From: Planctomycetota bacterium
Lineage (GTDB): Bacteria; Planctomycetota; B15-G4; SIAN01
NCBI GenBank assembly: GCA_028289345.1
Contig: JANQQL010000050.1
Span: 124,001 to 188,000 of the forward strand
Length of the DNA stretch: 64,000 bases
Direction of reading: 5' to 3'
A model generated the notes under the pieces. That model did not search any database. It was given only the letters and a program-made list of their open reading frames with translations, and had not been told where the DNA came from. The position numbers and the translations under genes are program-made. How positions within the stretch are numbered: position 1 is the stretch's first letter; each line of letters starts with the position of its first letter. Of this stretch, positions 16,591-26,500 are shown in pieces.

Positions 16591-17790
16591 ATGTTCGCCT
16601 CGTACCTCATCCACCAAGGGATCGACTTCGTCCTGGGTCTGGTTCTCACCGCAGTGACCATGCGCTGGCTGCCGTCCCCGGACAAAGCCTCGAGCATCCG
16701 TCACCTGCTGATCCGCCAGTTCCCTTGCGGAGTCCTTGTGCTTGGCCTTGCGGCGGTCCTCATTCGCATCGTGGGACAACCGATCGCCGAATGGCTGTCT
16801 TACGAGCCGATCTCGATCAAGTTCCTTGGCTTGGGAGCGGCCTACTATTCGTGGATGGTGATCTTCCCCACCTGGGGGTTGGTCCTCTGCCTGCGACCCG
16901 GGCTTGGCTCGCCGGGTCAACGCGCGGTGGCGGTTCTTTGGGCCGCCACGTCGTTCGCCATCGTTGGCTGGTCGATCTTCATCGAGCCGTTTCGCTTGCA
17001 GGTCGAGACCACCCGTCTGGAGTTCGACCGCTGGCCCGCAGAATTCCCTCCCTTGCGAGTGGTCGTGCTCGCCGACCTGCAGTCACCACTGCTCACCCGT
17101 CGAGAACGCCTCGCCGTCGAACTCGTGCGTGAACAGAAGCCGGACCTGATCCTGATTCCCGGCGACCTTGCTTCGCAAACCTTCGACGAGAACCACTCGC
17201 TGGAATCCGTCCGCTACGTGCTGCAACGAATCGAAGCACCTCTCGGAATCTTTGTTGTCAACGGCGATGCAGATTGCTTCGTGAGCGGCGGCATGGCGCG
17301 TTTGGTGGAGGGAACGTCGACTCGGTACTTGGACAACAAAGCGCTGGCCTTGATGGATGATCTGATCGAAATCGGTGGGTTCGATCCGGGGGAAGCCGAC
17401 GCATTCGAGGCGGCTCTCGAACGACACCCGTCGGCGCGCTTCCGAATCGGCCTGGTCCACCGTCCTCGCTATGCCGAAGCCATCGCCAAAGCTGGTTTCG
17501 ATTTGGTCGTCGCTGGGCACACCCACGGGGGACAAGTCACCGTCCCGGGCTTCGGCCCTCCCATCACCGCTTCCCCGCTCCCGCGACACGTCTGCGCGGG
17601 GGGAGCACACCCACTGTCTCACCAGGCGACTCTCTACGTCTCCCGCGGGGTGGGCATGGAGGCTGGATTCGCCCCGCCAATTCGTTTTCTTTCCCCTCCC
17701 GAGATTTCGGTGCTGACACTCGCGGGCCCGAGAAAGGCGAGAAACGACGGACTCCCCCTGGAGTCACCGCCCGGGAAGCAAGACCAATAG
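16591..17790 (+). CDS. Membrane metallophosphoesterase with altered active site
   Basis: A 399-residue protein of the YaeI/YkuE type: about four or five N-terminal hydrophobic segments (residues 1-140), then a calcineurin-like phosphoesterase domain. The C-terminal box VAGHTHGGQ (His310, His312) and GD (Asp192) are intact. Box I reads ADLQ instead of DxH (His replaced by Gln164), and the usual GNHD is NGDAD (Asn to Asp, His to Ala). These changes remove one metal ligand and the catalytic histidine, so activity may be lost or changed. Family members cleave phosphodiesters or pyrophosphates such as UDP-diacylglucosamine. It stands alone between divergent and distant genes. Confidence 0.85.
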   Translation: MFASYLIHQGIDFVLGLVLTAVTMRWLPSPDKASSIRHLLIRQFPCGVLVLGLAAVLIRIVGQPIAEWLSYEPISIKFLGLGAAYYSWMVIFPTWGLVLCLRPGLGSPGQRAVAVLWAATSFAIVGWSIFIEPFRLQVETTRLEFDRWPAEFPPLRVVVLADLQSPLLTRRERLAVELVREQKPDLILIPGDLASQTFDENHSLESVRYVLQRIEAPLGIFVVNGDADCFVSGGMARLVEGTSTRYLDNKALALMDDLIEIGGFDPGEADAFEAALERHPSARFRIGLVHRPRYAEAIAKAGFDLVVAGHTHGGQVTVPGFGPPITASPLPRHVCAGGAHPLSHQATLYVSRGVGMEAGFAPPIRFLSPPEISVLTLAGPRKARNDGLPLESPPGKQDQ

Positions 17791-18190
17791 GCCTACGACC
17801 ATTCGCCGGCCCCCGGGGCTGAGGCGGCGACGAATCGGGACCATCCCTCTCCGGGGCCTCGAGCCAATCACGGGCTTCCGAAATCAGGGAACGCCGCGGC
17901 CACCAAGATCCGTCCACCGGCAAATCCTCCGAATCCCCTGTGGGTGGAATCCGATCGATTCGGCAAGAAAACCTGCTGGGGAGTGGCGACCTCGGAGTCC
18001 TGCGCAAAAAGAGACGTCTCCGTTCGGAGATCCGGGCTCAATCCGCATCCCTGCAAGAGGCAGGGCGGATATCGCTCGTAATGTTGCGGGGCAAACGCGA
18101 ATCGACTCAAATCGGGGGTTCTTCCGAGCTAGCTGCCCGTTGAGAAAGTGTTGAGCGTTTCGAATCCCACGAATTCCAAAGGGGACGGTG
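17791..18190. other. 400-base gap before the subtilase gene
   Basis: No gene or clear structure was found. The stretch presumably carries the promoter of the protease gene, whose start is preceded by GGGGAC. No good -35/-10 pair was seen. Confidence 0.4.
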
Positions 18191-21100
18191 ATGGTTCAGT
18201 TTCGTTTTCGCGTGAGCTCCCTTGCCGCCATCGCGGCGTTGGGTCTCCTGGGTCCGTCTTGTTCTAACAGCAGCAGTAGTGGCGGTGGTGGAGGCGCCAG
18301 CGGAGCCGGCGGCAACGGTGCAAGTGCCACGGTGACGGGAAGCGTCGACGTGTCGATCCCCACGGCTTCGACGCTGGAATCGGAACCCAACGACGCCATC
18401 GACCAGGCGCAATTCCTGGACGCACTCACCGCGGGAGAGCGGATCCAGGTCTTCGGCAACACTGCCGGCGGCAGCGACGTGTTCGATGCGTTCTTTCTGA
18501 TCTCCCTGGATCGAATGAAGATCACCCCGGAGATTCAGCTCGACCGCGGCAGCCCCGCCGACACCGAACTGAAGATCTACGACCCGATCGCCGGTCAGTT
18601 CGTCGAGTCCATTCCCTTGGACGGGACCAGCGACGCCTCCTTCCACACCAAGGGCCCGTTCTATGCGGTCCTCGAATCTTCTCTGCTGAATGGTTCCAAC
18701 TACGTTCTCACTCTGAACCCAACGGAAGCGGAAGAGATCATTCCGGAGAAGCTGGCCGAAAACGGAATGCCTGGCACCGGTCAATACCTCGGCGAGTTGC
18801 AAGTGGATGAAGGCGTCCGCATCTCGGGCGAACTCTCGAGCAACACCGATATGGACCGGTTCGTGGTGGTGATTCCGGCCAACGCGTCCATCGCCACTTC
18901 GGCTTCCTTCGAAGCTTCGTCCGATCACAACATCGACATCGACGTTCACGACGTGACCCGAGACCTGTTCGATCCAGTGCTCATGGAGCAGTTCCAAAGT
19001 GCCGCGGCCACCAACGAAGGCGGCACCTTGGGAGTCAACCAGCTCACCGCACTCGAAATCGTCGTCAAGTGGTCGCCTCCGCCAGAAGCTCCGGACGAAG
19101 CGGACCTGCGGGAAGGCCCCGACATCGACAACCGCAACCCGGTGGGCGAGTTCCAGCTTCCCCCGGGCCCGGCCAGCATCTCTTACGAACTCGGCATCAG
19201 CGCATCGGCGGGAGCCAACGCGCGCCTGGCTGGACGTCAGCCCCTGGGCCGTCAACTGGCGCCGGTGGAAAACGAACAGCGGGTGATCCGCTCGACCAGC
19301 CAGGCCTTTGGCCAACCGGTCGCGGAAGCGATGCCTGGCTACGTGGTGGTGAAGCCCAAGGCCTCTCAGGAGGAAACCTCTCAGTTCCTGGAAAGCCGCG
19401 GTTTCGAAGTGCAGCAGCTCGGTGGTTTGGGCGCGCTCCGCGTGAAGTACTCGATGGATCCGGGACTGGATCTCGATGGTCGCCGTCGCTTGGTGGAAGT
19501 CGTGCGCGCCACGATCCACGCCAGCCCGACGGTCGACTGGGCGGAGCCGGAATACATCTATCGCACGACCAAGATTCCGAACGACCCCATCGCCAATGAG
19601 CAGTGGCACATGGACGCCATCCTCGGCCCCGAAGCATGGGACATCACCATCGGTGCCGAGCACGTCATCGTGGCCGTGATCGACACCGGAATCGAAGACC
19701 ACCCGGACATCCGCGATCGCTTGTTCGAAGGCTACGACTTCGTCGACGACATCGAGATGGCTCTCGATGGCGATGGCGTCGATGACGACCCGACCGACTC
19801 GACCCTCGACCTGCACGGTCTTCACGTGGCAGGAACGGTCGGCGCAACCTCCAACAACGGCGAAGGCGTCGTGGGCGTCATGTGGCAAGGGCGGATCATG
19901 CCTCTCCGCGTGTTCGGCATGTTCTTCTTCCCGGACGGTTCCTGGGCTGGCTCCGGCGCCCTCAACAGCTGGGTCGCCAATGGCATCCTGTACGCCGCTG
20001 GCAAGCAGAGTTCTGCGGATGCGCCCCCCTCCGAAGCGGCGGACGTGATCAACATGAGCCTCGGCGGCGGTGGGCAGAGTCAGACAATTCGAGAAGCGGT
20101 CATCGCTGCGAACGCCGCGGGGGTCACGGTCATCGCCGCGGCCGGCAACGACGGCTCCAACATTCCGTCCTACCCAGCGGCCACCGAAGGCGTGATCTCG
20201 GTGTCCGCGACCAGCCGCGAAAACACTCTTGCGGTTTACTCCAACTACCACGACACCGTCGACATCGCGGCACCGGGCGGCGACTACACGGTCGACACCG
20301 CGGTCTGGTCTACCTACGGACGCTACGTCGGCGCCGACAACACCTTCGAGTGGGGTTATGCGACCAACCAGGGCACTTCCATGGCCAGCCCGCATGTGGC
20401 TGGTGTGGCCGGTCTGATCAAGGCGGCCTACCCGGGCGCCCTGCCCCACGAAGTCGAGTCCATCCTGACCAGCACCGCCACCGACCTCGGCGACAAGGGC
20501 AAGGATGAGATGTTCGGTCACGGCCTGGTGAACACGTTCCTCGCGGTGAAGACCGCCCTCGGCGAATCTGGCAACCCGATTCTTCGAGTGGAACGGCGGG
20601 TGATTGAACTCGCGCCTCACCAGAGTTCCGCCTCCCTCGGCATCTTCAACGATGGCGACGGCTTGCTTCTCGTGGACGAGCCCATCGTGGGAGTGGAATC
20701 GGGCGGCAACTGGCTCAACGTTTCGACCATCGCGAGTCAGCAGCCCGACGATCCGACCGACAAGCGCGCGATCCTGATCGACGTCGACCGCGATGGACTG
20801 GAGCCGGGTGTGTACCGCGCCTTCTTGACGCTCCGCACCAATGGTGGCACCGCCAAGATGCAGATCCACATGATGGTGGAAGCTCCGGTCTCCATGGGTG
20901 GCGACGTCGACCTGTACATTGCCGCGGTCAACCAGGCCACGGGCGAAACCGTGGATCGCTCCAAGGTCAACCCGGAAGAGGGGCTGGACTACCGACTCTC
21001 GCGGCTCCCCACCGGAACCTACCGCTTCTACGCCGGATCGGATGACGACGGCGACGGTCACATCGGCGGTGCCGGCGATCGTTTCTTCGGCGAACACGAA

Positions 21101-21202
21101 GGAACCGTCGAAGTCGCTGGCAACGCCGCGCTCGACCTGGACATCACCGTGAGCGCCGAACGGGCCTCCCGACAGGCGGTGTCGTTGGCTTTGGCGGAGT
21201 AA
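18191..21202 (+). CDS. Subtilisin-like (S8) serine protease lipoprotein
   Basis: A 1003-residue secreted protease. The signal ends in a lipobox at Cys24 (LLGPSC) and is followed by a Ser/Gly-rich linker. About residues 50-370 hold two pre-peptidase-like beta domains (ESEPNDAIDQAQFL, and a similar later stretch). Then comes a short propeptide-like part (GYVVVKPKASQEETSQFLESRGF) and the catalytic domain with Asp498 (AVIDTGIEDH), His545 (HGLHVAGT, where the family usually has HGTH), oxyanion Asn653 (AAGNDGS) and Ser730 (GTSMASPHVAG). The C-terminal part has two further beta domains. ATG 18191 has a GGGGAC site; a GTG directly before it is an alternative. Targets are unknown. Confidence 0.93.
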   Translation: MVQFRFRVSSLAAIAALGLLGPSCSNSSSSGGGGGASGAGGNGASATVTGSVDVSIPTASTLESEPNDAIDQAQFLDALTAGERIQVFGNTAGGSDVFDAFFLISLDRMKITPEIQLDRGSPADTELKIYDPIAGQFVESIPLDGTSDASFHTKGPFYAVLESSLLNGSNYVLTLNPTEAEEIIPEKLAENGMPGTGQYLGELQVDEGVRISGELSSNTDMDRFVVVIPANASIATSASFEASSDHNIDIDVHDVTRDLFDPVLMEQFQSAAATNEGGTLGVNQLTALEIVVKWSPPPEAPDEADLREGPDIDNRNPVGEFQLPPGPASISYELGISASAGANARLAGRQPLGRQLAPVENEQRVIRSTSQAFGQPVAEAMPGYVVVKPKASQEETSQFLESRGFEVQQLGGLGALRVKYSMDPGLDLDGRRRLVEVVRATIHASPTVDWAEPEYIYRTTKIPNDPIANEQWHMDAILGPEAWDITIGAEHVIVAVIDTGIEDHPDIRDRLFEGYDFVDDIEMALDGDGVDDDPTDSTLDLHGLHVAGTVGATSNNGEGVVGVMWQGRIMPLRVFGMFFFPDGSWAGSGALNSWVANGILYAAGKQSSADAPPSEAADVINMSLGGGGQSQTIREAVIAANAAGVTVIAAAGNDGSNIPSYPAATEGVISVSATSRENTLAVYSNYHDTVDIAAPGGDYTVDTAVWSTYGRYVGADNTFEWGYATNQGTSMASPHVAGVAGLIKAAYPGALPHEVESILTSTATDLGDKGKDEMFGHGLVNTFLAVKTALGESGNPILRVERRVIELAPHQSSASLGIFNDGDGLLLVDEPIVGVESGGNWLNVSTIASQQPDDPTDKRAILIDVDRDGLEPGVYRAFLTLRTNGGTAKMQIHMMVEAPVSMGGDVDLYIAAVNQATGETVDRSKVNPEEGLDYRLSRLPTGTYRFYAGSDDDGDGHIGGAGDRFFGEHEGTVEVAGNAALDLDITVSAERASRQAVSLALAE

Positions 21203-21238
21203 CTCCTCCGCATACCCCAGAGTTTTGCAGATTCCTCG

Positions 21239-21268
21239 AAGGGGAGCCGACTCCGGTTGGCTCCCCTT
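21239..21268. terminator. Hairpin terminator between convergent genes
   Basis: A perfect 10-base stem, AAGGGGAGCC / GGCTCCCCTT with a ten-base loop, followed on the plus strand by CTTTC. It lies 36 bases after the protease stop and 60 bases before the stop of the convergent hydrolase gene, where a shared terminator is expected. The T-tract is short on both strands. Confidence 0.65.
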
Positions 21269-21328
21269 CTTTCGTCCCTCGAGCGCCCTCGGAACGCTCC
21301 CCGCGGCCGACCAACCTTAGCGGTGTTT

Positions 21329-22699
21329 TCAGTTCGACTGCTTCTCCAGCCACTGGATTCCCTTGCGAATGTGGCCATAGACGTCGCCGTGCCAGCCGTG
21401 GCCCCCGTCGTACTGCTCGAGATGGACCTCGGCGCCCGCCTTCTTGAGCTTCTTCACGGCAGTTTCGGGAAAGCTCATCGAGATGAAGTCTTCGGGGGAA
21501 TGGAGCAGGTAGTAGGCCTTGCCCCGGGCATGCTTCAGGGAAGGCAGTAGTTCTGGTTTGAAGACCGACATGGCCACGAGGCAACCCGTCAACTTGGAGG
21601 ACTTCTGCAAACTGGCGGTGTAGCTGGGGGGGCCTCCCGAAGACCACCCGAGTGCGTAGACGTGTCGTGAATCGATGGGGTACTCGTTCATGGCTGCTTC
21701 GAGGATCTCCTCGAGGAACTCTTCGGTGGCGAACTTCATCTTGCGGTCCGGAAGCTTTCGAGTCGGCCAAACCACGCGGTTCTCGTCGTCACTCCAGACG
21801 GGCGCTACCGCCTGCACCACCAGGTAGGAAGCGGGCAGGGAGTTCTCGGCGATTCGCCGGATGAAGGGGTGAAAGTCTGCGGAGCCATCCCCCCCAGGCA
21901 CGACGAGAAGGAGACGATAGCCCTGTTCGGGTGCCTTCTTCTGCCTCGGAGGGATCAGGAAGTAACGCTTGGCGTCATCGCTGTCGATAGCTCGTGACGT
22001 GGCCGGAAATGGGTTGCCTCCACTCTGCGGGGTCGTCCGGGTGCCCGCCACCGGGAGTCGACCGCGGTCGGAGGCCGGCCGACCTTGCAGTTGAGCCGCT
22101 TTGGTCACGAGGGTGTCATCGGCCACGGAGTGCGCCGTGACTTCGTCGAACCAGACCTGACCGGGGCCGTACATCTGCAAGCCGACGAACGCCCGCTTTG
22201 CACCCTCGGGAACCTCGACGATCCCCGAATACCATTGCCAGTCATGTTGTGCCGGCGGATCCCCCGTCTCGCGAGCGCCGACGTAGCTGGCCCATTGGTG
22301 GCGGAATTCGCCGTCGTCGAGTTCGAACTCGACGTCGAGCACGGCCTTGTGGGCCCGCTCCGCCTTGATCATGGCTCCCACGTGCAACCGGCGACCCACC
22401 TCGTCGAGGGAGATCTCCTGCCTCCAGGACGCAATCGGGAAGTAGCGTTCCACGGTCTTCTTCAGACTGAGGCTGCGCTTGCTCTCGAAACCGGTCTTCT
22501 TGTCCCACAGGTACTCCACCCCAGTCACTGGCTGGGTGCGATCCCATTCCCGAGGAGTCCTGCTGCCCTTTTCCGCTCCGGAGTTGGAGAGCAGATTGTC
22601 CTCTGGTCGGGAACGTCTGCTGTCGGCCGGAGCGGAGGGGAGGTGGCTGGTGAGAACGCCACTCAGCAGCAAGGCCGCGGTCAGCATCGATGTCGGCAT
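21329..22699 (-). CDS. Secreted alpha/beta hydrolase with N-terminal beta domain
   Basis: A 456-residue protein with a signal peptide (MPTSMLTAALLLSGVLTSHL). Residues about 30-210 look like a carbohydrate-binding-type jelly roll (NLLSNSGAEKG start, VPEGAKRAFVGLQMYGPGQVWFDEV end). The rest is an alpha/beta hydrolase of the PHB-depolymerase/esterase kind: strand YRLLLVVPGGDGS, nucleophile in GWSSGG, and terminal histidine in GGHGWHG. The substrate is unknown; an ester of a polymer or carbohydrate is plausible. An ATG at 22741 would add 14 residues before the signal; the later ATG has AAGG upstream and gives a standard signal. It is convergent with the protease and divergent from the ECF gene. 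Confidence 0.82.
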   Translation of the reverse strand: MPTSMLTAALLLSGVLTSHLPSAPADSRRSRPEDNLLSNSGAEKGSRTPREWDRTQPVTGVEYLWDKKTGFESKRSLSLKKTVERYFPIASWRQEISLDEVGRRLHVGAMIKAERAHKAVLDVEFELDDGEFRHQWASYVGARETGDPPAQHDWQWYSGIVEVPEGAKRAFVGLQMYGPGQVWFDEVTAHSVADDTLVTKAAQLQGRPASDRGRLPVAGTRTTPQSGGNPFPATSRAIDSDDAKRYFLIPPRQKKAPEQGYRLLLVVPGGDGSADFHPFIRRIAENSLPASYLVVQAVAPVWSDDENRVVWPTRKLPDRKMKFATEEFLEEILEAAMNEYPIDSRHVYALGWSSGGPPSYTASLQKSSKLTGCLVAMSVFKPELLPSLKHARGKAYYLLHSPEDFISMSFPETAVKKLKKAGAEVHLEQYDGGHGWHGDVYGHIRKGIQWLEKQSN

Positions 22700-22908
22700 G
22701 TGGACCTTGTTCGATCTTGGTTGGACACGGTCAGGGTTCATGATCTTCGAGCACCTTTCGGCTTGGCCCCAAAGGAGGGCACGCAGTTCGTCCCTCGCGG
22801 CTGGGATGGCGCCAGTAGGTCCGGAGCTTTCACGCGGTTTCCCGGAAAAAGTCCTCCCCCCGGGAGGCGAGAGGGCTTTCACTATCATTCGCTGCCTCGA
22901 GGCCACCC

Positions 22909-23565
22909 ATGACTCTGCACTCGTCGCCGGAAGAACCCGAAGCGCTCGCTGATCTCGAAGCCGCCCAGAAGGGCGACCTCGACGCGCTCGCTCGATTGCT
23001 GGAAGGAGTGGGCGGAACGGTTCGCGGGAGGATCCGGGGACGAGTTCCGGATCGATGGCAAGCCCTGTTGACCGAGGACGACGTGATGCAGGTGTCCTAT
23101 CTCGAGGCGATCCTACGTTGGGATCAGTTCGCCGGAAACAGCGTTCGGATGCTGCGTCACTGGCTGCTCTCCATCGCCGAGAACAACCTCCGCGACGCTC
23201 TTCGCGAGCTCGCTCGAGTGAAACGGCCCGATGCCTACGGTCGTCAGAACACGGTCGCTCAGAACCACGGCAGTGGCAGCGTTGCACTTCTCGAACTGCT
23301 GGGCATGACCCACACCACACCGAGTCAGGTGGTGGCGCGAGAAGAAATCGAGGCGCTGCTCCAACGTGCCCTGGACCAGCTGCCTCGTGACTACGCTCGC
23401 GTCATCCGTTGCTATGACCTGGAACAGAAGTCCGCCCTGCAGACGGCGGAGGAGCTGGGACGGTCGACGGGAGCGATGCACATGCTCCGGGTCCGGGCAC
23501 ATGACCGGCTTCGAGAGCTGCTCGGATCACGGACCTTGTTCTTCAGTGAGGGACCGAGTGGCTGA
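22909..23565 (+). CDS. ECF-type RNA polymerase sigma factor (kinase-associated)
   Basis: A 218-residue sigma-70 family protein. Region 2 spans about residues 20-100 (EALADLEAAQKGDLDALARLLE through the polymerase-binding VMQVSYLEAILRWDQF) and region 4 about 140-205 (ALDQLPRDYARVIRCYDLEQKSALQTAEELGRSTGAM). Such sigmas coupled to Ser/Thr kinases are characteristic of Planctomycetota. The downstream kinase gene begins with GTG eight bases before this stop, so the two are translationally coupled. The kinase probably controls the sigma by phosphorylation, as there is no anti-sigma gene nearby. Confidence 0.9.
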   Translation: MTLHSSPEEPEALADLEAAQKGDLDALARLLEGVGGTVRGRIRGRVPDRWQALLTEDDVMQVSYLEAILRWDQFAGNSVRMLRHWLLSIAENNLRDALRELARVKRPDAYGRQNTVAQNHGSGSVALLELLGMTHTTPSQVVAREEIEALLQRALDQLPRDYARVIRCYDLEQKSALQTAEELGRSTGAMHMLRVRAHDRLRELLGSRTLFFSEGPSG

Positions 23566-26500
23566 GTCGAGTTCTCCGGAAGAGTCATCGCGAGATCGAT
23601 CTCTGATCGACTCGGCACTCCGCCAGGTGGGGGAGCTTTCACCGACCCGATCGGCGGCTTCAGGAGTCGGTGGTCAGTGGCTACCAGGATACGAGATCGT
23701 CAACGAACAGCACCGGGGTGGTCAAGGAGTGGTGTATCGCGCCGTCCAAAAGGCGACGGGGCAGGAAGTGGCGGTCAAGGTCCTGCGGGAGGGACTGTTC
23801 GCCTCGGGGATGGGACGGGCACGTTTCGAGCGAGAGGTGCGTGTCCTGGCCTTGTTGAGGCACCCCAACATCGTCGCCATCCACGACAGCGGTGAGATCC
23901 AGGGGAGCTTCTACTGCGTGATGGACTTCATCGACGGCAACAATCTCGACGTCGTCATCTCGCGGGACTCACCACCTCTGCGGGACCGGGTGCAGCTGTT
24001 CCGGACAATCGCCCAGGCCGTGGGATCGGCGCATCTGCGGGGAGTGATTCATCGGGACCTCAAGCCCAGCAACATTCGTGTGGACCTCGAGGGCGAACCT
24101 CATGTCCTGGACTTCGGTCTGGCCAAGTGGGAGGCCGACGAAGACGGTCGGGACGCGAAGGAGATGCTGAGTCCGGCCCTGGCCACGGTCGCTCGCCAGT
24201 TCCAGACCAGTACGGGGGAGTTCGTCGGCTCTATTCCCTGGGCCAGCCCGGAACAGGTGGAGGGGCACGCGGGGGCACTGGACGTTCGGACGGATGTGTA
24301 TTCCCTCGGAGTGGTGTTCTATCAGATGTCGACCGGGCAGTTTCCCTACGACATCAGTGGCTCCTATCGGCATTCCTTCGAGCAGGTCGTGCATGCGACG
24401 CCGACGCCGCCACGTCGCTACGAGCCCGCCATGGACGAGGATCTGGAGACGATCCTGTTGAAGTGTCTGGCCAAGGATCCGGACCGTCGTTACCAGTCCG
24501 CGGGGGAGCTTGCGCGAGATCTCGAGCAGCACCTCGAGGGGCGGCCCATCTCCGCTCGTCGTGACAGCAGCTGGTACGTGTTGCGGAAGTCACTGTTCCA
24601 GCACCGCTGGCTTGCGGGAGCGGTCGGAGTTGTGCTCCTCCTCGCCATCAGCTTCGCCGGCTATTGGGTGATCAACCGTTCCCACCTCGCGTCGTTGTAC
24701 GATCAGTACCGGAACACGGCCCAGCGGTTGGACTCACTCCTGCAGGCACGGGAACTGGAAGCCCTCGACGAGGCCTGGAACCAGGCCAACCTGGAGCGGG
24801 TGACTGAACTCCTGGAGAGCATTCCAGCCCCTCGTCGGAGCTGGTTCGCGGACCGGTTCAGCGCGAGCCTGTCGTTGAATCAGTGGACCGTTCGACTCGA
24901 GAACGACGTGGTCCTCGCTGCCGCGTGCAGTCCCGATGGTGAACAAGTGGTTACCGGTTCGTGGAACGGCAGGCTGCAGCTCCTCGAGGCGGCCTCGGGT
25001 GCGTTGATCTGGGAAGAGGGAGAGTTGCTCCCTGACGTTCGTGCGGTACGCTTCGTAGCGGAGGGCACTCGAATCGTCACCGCAGGCAGCACCGGGGTGG
25101 ATGTGTTCGACAGCGAGAGTGGTCGACACCTCCGGATGCTGGAGGTCGAAACGGGAGGATTGGAAGTCGTGGCGGCTCACGGCAACGAGCTGTTCGCGGC
25201 GACCACGGACGGCCGCGTATTCTCCTGGAGCCTGGAGCAGGGCTCGCTGCGCTCGCAGTGGAAGTTCCGGCATCCCTCGGCCGAGCCGGACCCATCGTCT
25301 GCGCTGTCAGGCGTGCAGTGCCTGGCGCTCGACCCGGTGGCGCGCCGCGTCGTCACAGGAGGACGAGGGATCGTTCGCCTCTGGAGCCTGGATGCTCCCG
25401 AGCCGATCCGAACCTATTCCTCTCTGCAGCTCGGATTCGATTCCCCGGTCAGTATTCGCAGCGTTGCACTGCACGTCGGCGAGGGATTGCTGGCAGTGGG
25501 GTTGACCGGCAACGAGACCCAGGTCAATCGAATCACGCTTCTCGAACTCGAGTCCGGGGAACGGCGCAGCAATCTCGACGGCCACACTCACTTCATCCTC
25601 GACCTGGAGTTCGATCTGGCGGGGCGGCGCCTACTGTCCAGCTCCCGGGACAGCACGATCCGAGTCTGGGACCTGGCGACGGGTTCGCTGCTGGCCACGT
25701 TGCTCGGTCACCGTGGCCGAGTCGAAGCGCTCTCTTTCTCCCCAGGGGCGTCGAACTTCGTATCCGTGGGCAGCGACGGAACCGTTCGTTCCTGGCGGGC
25801 TCCCGTGATGCTGCACCGGCTCGACCCGACCTTTGGCGAACCGGTCGGCATCTTCGGCGTCGATCTGCAGGCGCAGGTCATGGCGTGGAACGGAACCTCC
25901 CTCCATCCCTATCGAGTGAATGGTTCGGGCGGGTTCGAGCGAGTCGACAACACCGATCCATGGCCGGTGGCGGCTTCGCGAAGGATCGTTTGGTCCGCTG
26001 CCGCCGATGGATCGGTCGTGGTGGGCGCAGCCACGGGCCCTTTGTTCTGGCGGAATGTCGCTGGCGTGCAGACCCTGAACCCGGATCGGACGGTGCTGGC
26101 AGTCGGCCACTCCGGGATGCAGGTCTGGATGGGGCTCGAGGATGGAACACTGGAGCACATGGACCAGAACACGGGAGAGCGACAGCAACACCGAAAACAT
26201 CTTGGTGAGGAGATCTCGGCGGTGGCCGTGAACACGAATCCAGACATGGTCGCGGTGGCGACTCGTGGCGGGGCGATCGCACTCCACGAGCGCAGCGGTG
26301 ACGTGCGCTGGTCGCTGCCCTGTCCGTCCCAGAGCGAGATTCGCTGTCTGTCGTTCCTGGACGACGGGAAAGTCCTGGCAGCCGGAACCGATCGAGGCAG
26401 CATTCAGTTGTTCAGCACTCCATACGGAGACCGCCTGCCCGATCTGGGAGAGCACCCACAGCCCATCACCGACCTTCTGTTCCTGCCGGCATCGAGACAG

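Noticed and set aside
18107..21097. A 996-codon open frame on the minus strand opposite the subtilase gene
   Set aside because: It is a mirror of a high-GC gene: residues are Val/Gly/Arg/His-rich with no domain, and the plus strand carries a complete protease with signal and all catalytic boxes.
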